Source: Flagellimonas flava (GTDB taxonomy: Bacteria > Bacteroidota > Bacteroidia > Flavobacteriales > Flavobacteriaceae). Taken from it: a stretch of 64,000 bases of DNA. Location: positions 992,001 to 1,056,000 of the forward strand of contig NZ_FQWL01000001.1 in the NCBI RefSeq assembly GCF_900129665.1, read 5' to 3'. Within the stretch, counting starts at the first letter, position 1. Every line of letters starts with the position of its first letter. The position numbers and the translations under genes were made by a program. Under the pieces are notes generated by a model that was not told the origin of the DNA, ran no database searches, and saw nothing but the letters and a program-made list of their open reading frames with translations. Positions 61,274 to 64,000 of this stretch are shown piece after piece.

Positions 61274-62230
61274 CTAATTGGGTCTGTGAAAGACCAGTCC
61301 AGGGTTTGCTTGCTTATATTCCCTAAACTGTTTCTGTTGTTGCTTTACGGTCATGGTACTTCCATCATGACTCCATCCAGGAGGTCCAAAGACGTACATG
61401 AATTTGTGCCGCCAATTCTTTGACCTTTTCATATCGTTCCAAATATCCTTGAACTCATGGGTTAAAATAACAACCGGGTTATAGGAGTTTGGGGAATGAA
61501 TTACACCATACTTCACATCAATATCATCATCTAGCTCCTTCCAGGTGCCAAACATCTTGTCAAAGATGTTGAGAAAACCTCCATGGTTCTTGTCCAGATA
61601 TTCAACATTCTGCGCATGGTGAACTTGGTGCATGGTATGCGTATTAAAAATCTTTTCCAGAAAACCCAGTTTTGGAACATAAACAGAATGCAGCTGAAAT
61701 TGCCACAATGCCTCAATACCCAAACACACGACCACCATTTCCGGAGGAAAGCCGATAGCTGGCATCCACATATAAAAAAGCGGCTTGTACAAAATGGTAA
61801 ACCATCCATTCCGGACGGCTGTTCCCAAATTGTAGTTATCCGACGAGTGGTGCACAATGTGTGCGGCCCAGAGAATTCTAATCTCATGATTTGCCCGATG
61901 GAACCAATAGTAGGTAAAGTCATCGGCCAGTTGACATAATAACCAGACATACCAAGCATAACTGAAGGATTGATATCCCAAGAAGTTCTGGCGCACCCCG
62001 TTCACTTCTGGATTACATAATTCATAAACACCTTCAAAAAGGACAATGGCGAATATCACCTTGAACAAAGGTCCCAGTAGTGCAGAACCAATACCCATGA
62101 ACCCGCTTGCCGCAAGGTCTTTCCAATCATACAGATGGTCATCCCCATGGGTCTTACTGTAGGTCAATTCAAATAAAATGAATGCTATGAATACGGGAAC
62201 ACCGTACACTAACGGGTTGGTAAAATCCAT
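61274..62230 (-). CDS. sterol desaturase/fatty acid hydroxylase family protein
   Basis: 318 residues, membrane-bound di-iron enzyme. Histidine boxes: HRANH (about 121-125), HIVHHSSDNY (about 134-138), and HTMHQVHHAQN (about 205-210). Four to five membrane helices. It probably hydroxylates or desaturates a lipid; the lipid is unknown. Between TerC (convergent) and parC (same strand, 63 bases upstream). Confidence 0.92.
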   Translation of the reverse strand: MDFTNPLVYGVPVFIAFILFELTYSKTHGDDHLYDWKDLAASGFMGIGSALLGPLFKVIFAIVLFEGVYELCNPEVNGVRQNFLGYQSFSYAWYVWLLCQLADDFTYYWFHRANHEIRILWAAHIVHHSSDNYNLGTAVRNGWFTILYKPLFYMWMPAIGFPPEMVVVCLGIEALWQFQLHSVYVPKLGFLEKIFNTHTMHQVHHAQNVEYLDKNHGGFLNIFDKMFGTWKELDDDIDVKYGVIHSPNSYNPVVILTHEFKDIWNDMKRSKNWRHKFMYVFGPPGWSHDGSTMTVKQQQKQFREYKQANPGLVFHRPN

Positions 62231-62293
62231 ATGGGAACTTAAGCTTTTAGGATGGTGTGTCTATCTAGGCGACAAAATAGGTAGAATAACCCA

Positions 62294-64000
62294 TTAAAAC
62301 AAGGTGGGTTGATCAGAACCGTCATCTTTTGTTTTTATTTCGTTATTGTCAGATTCTATAGGCTCTTCGTCCACAACTTCAATTTCTTCTGGCGAAGGCT
62401 CCTTGGGCTCTTCAAAAGGAAGCGATTCCAAGGCGTTGATATTCTTTACTTTTTCGGCCGTAAGCTGATTACCCGTTGCCTTGATTCCCTTTACCGATAT
62501 AAAATCTTCTATATTCACTTGTTGATTGGGCTTTGCCTCTTTTCCCCTTGGCTTGGAAAATTCAATCTCAATAACAGGCCGCCAATCTGTGGACACCAAT
62601 TCCATAAAGGATTTTGGGTGTTCGGAAATCACCACATCCTCTTTGTTGGGATTCTCCACCAAGAACCGTTTGATATAATAGCGTTCCTTCTCCCCTTCGT
62701 AATGCACAACCGAAATAGGCTTTTGGGGATTCCATTTTTCCAGCACGATCATGTCATCGCTAAAGCGTGTGAGCAAATCAGGGGGAATGGTCTTTACTTT
62801 TCCTTTTTGGTCGATGATCAATAACAGGTCATCCCCCTTAAAGTCGCCAAGAAGTTCGCCACGTCCGTCCACATTAAGTCGACTCACAATGTCATCGAAC
62901 CATATTTTTCTTGGTTTTAGCGTGGAAACGCCCTTTTCCTTGAGTTCTATGCGCTTTACCGGGTACTTGGTAACCAAATTTCCTTTGGAAGCCCTGCCTT
63001 TGATCATCAAATCCGCGAAGTCCAAATCCCATTTCAGCTTTTTAATACTGCCCGATTGTCTTAACAGTACCGTAATGACCTCCGCCTCCCCGTTAGGGTT
63101 CGCTGTGAAATAAAGCACATCGGAAGAAGGTTTTTTACCAGCTAATTGGTACATTTTATCGCGGGTCACTCCCGTAACATTGAACCTTTTGATATAACTG
63201 GGACCGCCCCTACCATCCTTATAGATCATATTGTAGGTAGTGCGAGTGTCTTTTTTCTTGAAGACCGCAACGTGGATAATTCCTTTGTCGATAAAGGTTT
63301 TTGAGTCCACTTTGGTAACCATCATTTCCCCCTTTTTGGTAAAAACGATGATGTCATCTATGTCGCTGCAGTCGGTCACATACTCATCTTTTCGCAGTGA
63401 AGTTCCGATGAAGCCTTCCTCTCTGTTCACATAAAGCTTAGTGTTTCTGATAACCACTTTTGCAGCTTCGATGTCATCAAAAATCTTGATCTCGGATTTG
63501 CGTTCTCTACCCTTTCCGTATTTTTTCTTCAGTTCCTTGAAATAATCAATGGCAAAATCCACCAAATGGGCCAGATGGTGCTTGGTCTCGGCAATACGTT
63601 CCTCCAGGCTATCAATCAGTTGCTGTGCCTTGTCCAAATCAAATTTGGAAATTCGTTTGATGCGGATTTCCGTCAACTTTACAATATCTTCTTCGGTGAC
63701 CGCCCTTTTTAGGTGTTTGGTATGCGGTTTTAACCCTTTGTCAATAGCAGCGATTACCCCTTCCCATGTTTCTTCTTCTTCAATGTCTCGATAGATCCGG
63801 TTTTCTATAAAAATCCGCTCCAAAGATGCAAAGTGCCACTGTTCCTCCAGTTCACCCAATTGAATTTCAAGCTCTGCTTTAAGTAGCTCCACTGTGAAAT
63901 CGGTGGAACGCTCCAACATTTCCTTGATGCCAATAAACAAGGGCTTGTTGTCCTCAATGATACAGCCCAATGGCGAAATTGAAGATTCGCAGGCCGTAAA
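62294..64000 (-). CDS. parC: DNA topoisomerase IV subunit A, C-terminal part
   Basis: 568 codons in the window; the gene runs off the right edge (the frame is open to 64000), so the catalytic N-terminal tyrosine region is not visible. Seen: FTACESSISPLGCIIEDNKPLFIGIKEMLE, then the coiled-coil tower (IRIKRISKFDLDKAQQLIDSLEERIAETKHHL), and C-terminal beta-pinwheel blades (KLYVNREEGFIGTSLRKDEYVTDCSDIDDIIVFTKKGEMMVTKV and similar). The last 60 residues are acidic and low complexity. Gyrase A would have GyrA boxes; these blades fit the ParC-like protein of Bacteroidota. The neighbouring lipoprotein and TerC genes fit this locus. Confidence 0.92.
   Translation of the reverse strand, partial: FTACESSISPLGCIIEDNKPLFIGIKEMLERSTDFTVELLKAELEIQLGELEEQWHFASLERIFIENRIYRDIEEEETWEGVIAAIDKGLKPHTKHLKRAVTEEDIVKLTEIRIKRISKFDLDKAQQLIDSLEERIAETKHHLAHLVDFAIDYFKELKKKYGKGRERKSEIKIFDDIEAAKVVIRNTKLYVNREEGFIGTSLRKDEYVTDCSDIDDIIVFTKKGEMMVTKVDSKTFIDKGIIHVAVFKKKDTRTTYNMIYKDGRGGPSYIKRFNVTGVTRDKMYQLAGKKPSSDVLYFTANPNGEAEVITVLLRQSGSIKKLKWDLDFADLMIKGRASKGNLVTKYPVKRIELKEKGVSTLKPRKIWFDDIVSRLNVDGRGELLGDFKGDDLLLIIDQKGKVKTIPPDLLTRFSDDMIVLEKWNPQKPISVVHYEGEKERYYIKRFLVENPNKEDVVISEHPKSFMELVSTDWRPVIEIEFSKPRGKEAKPNQQVNIEDFISVKGIKATGNQLTAEKVKNINALESLPFEEPKEPSPEEIEVVDEEPIESDNNEIKTKDDGSDQPTLF

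Overview
The window looks like chromosomal DNA of a marine member of the Flavobacteriaceae (Bacteroidota), perhaps near Muricauda/Allomuricauda; the family is a confident call, the genus is a guess. The reasons are: a short group-1 sigma factor of about 287 residues, an LpxC-FabZ fusion, a PorX-type response regulator/PglZ protein, many lipoproteins, no obvious Shine-Dalgarno sequences, several -7 boxes of the Bacteroidota type (TAnnTTTG), and moderate to low GC. I saw no rRNA, tRNA, CRISPR array or transposase. It reads as mostly core genome with a few accessory islets.

Layout. 1-5 kb: envelope lipoproteins (possible amidase, a 3D-domain protein, a haem-c-like VCBS protein), pirin and a class-C-type serine hydrolase. 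5-15.5 kb: menB, an HExxH lipoprotein, a 1002-residue VWA/plug-like secreted protein, an MDR oxidoreductase, a small MscS-like channel, a DUF1801 protein, a glycosyltransferase and a superfamily II helicase. 15.7-18.3 kb: rpoD with a strong bidirectional terminator, then on the opposite strand two tiny paralogous ORFs and two unknown helical proteins. 18.4-27.8 kb: M19 dipeptidase, thioesterase, DUF72, DUF2461, cysE-cysM, two tandem alpha/beta hydrolases, DUF418 and a small membrane protein. 27.8-30.4 kb: an AAA+/VWA pair.

30.5-39.1 kb is a complete histidine operon read leftwards: hisG-D-C-B-(four-helix-bundle gene)-H-(GNAT)-A-(DinB-like)-F-IE. It is preceded by a promoter, a 17-residue leader peptide with three consecutive His codons, and a terminator hairpin, which together form a classical attenuation arrangement. 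39.1-43.7 kb holds an SPFH protein, a BatA-like VWA membrane protein, fabG and sucD. 43.8-49.8 kb is a lipid A cluster (lpxD, lpxC-fabZ, lpxA, efp, a second lpxD-like gene) headed by an HD-domain hydrolase. It is divergent from porX, tsaE, a secreted 46-residue peptide with an elaborate upstream region, a membrane protein and alanine dehydrogenase.

54-64 kb carries proline dehydrogenase, aroB, a DinB-like protein, an Lrp/AsnC regulator, an M14 peptidase, an XRE regulator with a near-perfect Bacteroidota promoter, a lipoprotein typical of the parC neighbourhood, TerC, a sterol-desaturase-family protein and the 3' part of parC.

The strongest candidates for something undescribed are the paired micro-ORFs at 16672-16898, the orphan secreted peptide at 51947-52087 with its palindrome and repeated TCGAT boxes, and the his operon with its leader and three accessory insertions.
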